Of a DNA stretch of 64,000 bases, positions 62,887 to 64,000 are shown in pieces (position 1 is the first letter of the stretch; the number at the start of each line of letters is the position of its first letter). This DNA comes from Pseudomonadota bacterium (GTDB lineage: Bacteria; Desulfobacterota; Desulfovibrionia; Desulfovibrionales; Desulfovibrionaceae): contig JAEZMB010000139.1 of assembly GCA_023435825.1 (NCBI GenBank), forward strand, positions 1 through 64,000, written 5' to 3'. Under the pieces are notes generated by a model, which saw only the letters and a list, made by a program, of their open reading frames with translations, ran no database searches and was not told the origin of the DNA. The position numbers were made by a program, and so were the translations under genes.

Positions 62887-63030
62887 ACGCTGCCGCAGAA
62901 GAGGCGGGAAAGCCAGGCCGGCCGGGAGTCCGTCCTGGACAGCTTGGCGGTGTTTGGCGGAGTCGCCGCAGGAGGATGGGGTGCGACGCCGCCCTTATCG
63001 CTTCTCACACAAGACAAGCAGCCAACAATA

Positions 63031-63062
63031 AAGCGGCGGTCGGCCAACGCCGCCCGCCGCTT
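63031..63062 (-). terminator. Terminator of the 37-residue membrane protein gene
   Basis: AAGCGGCGG / CCGCCGCTT 9-bp stem with a GC-rich loop; on the minus strand followed by TATTGTTG. It sits 25 bp past the small gene. Confidence 0.6.
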
Positions 63063-63087
63063 CAAAAAAGCCTGGCCAATGGCCGCT

Positions 63088-63201
63088 CTACCAGTCCTGA
63101 TCCTTGGGCTTGTTGGCCTGCTGGGACTTGATCAGCAGCAGGGAAATGAAGATGGTCACAAACCCGAACAGCACGATAAGCCCGGCGAAATCAAATTTCA
63201 C
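63088..63201 (-). CDS. 37-residue membrane protein
   Basis: Too short for most gene finders. GTG start at 63201 after GGGGG; sequence begins MKFDFAGLIVLFGF and continues as one membrane helix (to about residue 24), then a hydrophilic tail QQANKPKDQDW and TAG stop. A terminator follows. Codon choice and the clean helix-plus-tail layout argue that it is real. Function unknown; such proteins often modulate membrane complexes. Confidence 0.6.
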   Translation of the reverse strand: MKFDFAGLIVLFGFVTIFISLLLIKSQQANKPKDQDW

Positions 63202-63247
63202 GGCGAACCCCCAGAAATGTTTTTGTGAAAAAATTCCTTACGCCCAA

Positions 63248-63598
63248 ATGACCAGCCTGTCCAGACATGCCCGCCTTTTGGGCGGCTGCCTCGCCCTGAC
63301 GCTCGTCTGCCTGGCCTGCCTGGCCGGTCCGGCCCGGGCCGCCGTCATCGAGGTTGGCGTGGATGCCTATAAGGTCAACGGCGGCGCGCCCGAAACCGCC
63401 GCCTGGGACGTGGCCGAACGGCTGGCCGTGGCCAAGGATGTAGCCATCGTGGTCATGAACCCCAAGGCCAACAAGGGGACCGTCCAGGTCCTCATGCAAA
63501 ACCTCGAAACGCTCAAGATTCCCACGCTTTTCACCAAAAAAGCCGATTACGACGTCCTGCTCAAGCGCGGCTTCATCAAGCCCAACCCCGCGCCTTGA
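63248..63598 (+). CDS. Small exported hypothetical protein
   Basis: 116 residues. Signal peptide (HARLLGGCLALTLVCLACLAGPARA), mature part about 85 residues of alpha/beta type (VAIVVMNPKANKGTVQVLMQNLE, KADYDVLLKRGFIKP). Periplasmic. Poor ribosome site. Upstream of a cobalamin riboswitch but not controlled by it. No family recognised. Confidence 0.6.
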   Translation: MTSLSRHARLLGGCLALTLVCLACLAGPARAAVIEVGVDAYKVNGGAPETAAWDVAERLAVAKDVAIVVMNPKANKGTVQVLMQNLETLKIPTLFTKKADYDVLLKRGFIKPNPAP

Positions 63599-63636
63599 CA
63601 GGCGGCCGCCCCACGGCTACCTCCCCGGAAATCGAC

Positions 63637-63795
63637 CTGGGCGCCCTCACGGGCTTAATAGGGAATCCCGTTAAAATCGGGAGCGGTCCCGCCGCCGTCA
63701 GTTCCACGCAAAGGTCGGCCCCCACGCGCGCCACTGGGAAGCTCTTCCCGGGAAGGCCGGGGCCGATGGAACAAGCCGGAAGACCTGCCCGGGTT
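63637..63795 (+). promoter_or_regulatory. Cobalamin (B12) riboswitch
   Basis: Conserved pieces in order: TTAATAGGGAATCCCG, TTAAAATCGGGAGCGGTCC, CGCCGCCGT, then the B12 box region GCCACTGGGAAGC with CCCGGGAAGGC, and the 3' end AACAAGCCGGAAGACCTGCC. These are the hallmarks of the adenosylcobalamin-type riboswitch, which shuts the downstream gene off when B12 is present. The downstream start is at 63912, leaving about 115 nt for the expression platform. Confidence 0.95.
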
Positions 63796-63911
63796 CTGGC
63801 ACATCCCGCCGGCAACGAGGGCTTTTGCCGGCCGGGACGCGGCTTCGGGCGCTTTTTCGTCTCCCGTCCGCTTTCCTCAAGAGCCCTCCATTTCCGTGGA
63901 GGTTACCTGTC

Positions 63912-64000
63912 ATGATGCGTTGTCTGCATCCGTCTCGCCGTCCGTCTGGCCAGCCGTCCGGCTTGGCGCGCCTCGCCCTGTCCCTGTTGCTGGTTCTGGC
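63912..64000 (+). CDS. N-terminal part of a B12-riboswitch-controlled exported protein
   Basis: Only 29 codons before the window end. GGAGG lies 9 nt before the ATG at 63912 (a second ATG follows directly). The translation is a signal peptide: basic MMRCLHPSRRPSG then a hydrophobic LARLALSLLLVLA. Under a cobalamin riboswitch this could be a periplasmic cobaltochelatase (CbiK type, as in Desulfovibrio) or a BtuB/cobalamin uptake component; the fragment does not decide. Confidence 0.7.
   Translation, partial: MMRCLHPSRRPSGQPSGLARLALSLLLVL

Overview
High-GC bacterial DNA (clearly above 60% by eye). The gene content suggests a Desulfovibrio-type sulfate reducer (Desulfovibrionaceae, for example a Solidesulfovibrio-like species): split glycine decarboxylase genes, nikR, a PEP-CTERM protein, a cobalamin riboswitch and many PAS-type kinases. 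That assignment is inference; the window has no rRNA or sulfate-reduction gene to confirm it.

Layout. 0.1-6.3 kb (minus strand): a benzoylformate-decarboxylase-like ThDP enzyme, a cytosolic hybrid histidine kinase, folE2, nikR and a class I methyltransferase. 6.6-11.1 kb: glycine cleavage operon gcvH-gcvPA-gcvPB-lpdA, without gcvT. 11.2-16 kb: a Tat-exported ATC-hydrolase-like protein, maf, a glycosyltransferase-like protein, then a small redox-looking cassette (flavin split-barrel protein, Rrf2 regulator, DJ-1/PfpI protein) and a YjaB-like acetyltransferase. 16.1-22.5 kb (minus): glyA behind a ZTP-type riboswitch, and a complete cyoABCDE bo3-type quinol oxidase operon. 22.6-31.7 kb: a membrane protein, a secreted subtilase, a zinc-type alcohol dehydrogenase-like oxidoreductase, a methyltransferase, a GT2 enzyme, a LysM-TPR protein and an EamA transporter. 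32.3-35.9 kb (minus): rpmH-rnpA-yidD-yidC-jag, in which rpmH lies inside a 5'-extended rnpA.

36.36-50.9 kb: initiator tRNA-Met, followed by about 14 kb bounded by diverged direct repeats of the tRNA 3' end and its downstream flank. This island-like segment holds a 2139-residue DUF4011-helicase-Vsr-DUF3320 protein (Hhe-type anti-phage candidate) and a four-gene signalling operon of one stand-alone receiver and three histidine kinases. No integrase is seen. 51-64 kb: a small membrane protein, a PEP-CTERM protein, a two-gene envelope operon of unknown function, comEC, a Cys-rich lipoprotein, a second DJ-1/PfpI protein, small envelope proteins, and a cobalamin riboswitch leading into an exported protein cut by the window end.

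The most unusual structure is a family of 104-109 bp elements with inverted ends (GTGTCGCG.CC / GG.CGCGACAC) and an internal AT-rich hairpin. Four good copies (5.6, 19.5, 27.0 and 62.0 kb) each begin on the TAG stop codon of the preceding gene and are oriented with that gene; a fifth, decayed copy follows the fourth. One copy sits inside the cyo operon. Other notable points are the Thermus-like rpmH/rnpA nesting and a 9-C homopolymer that splits a small membrane protein gene.
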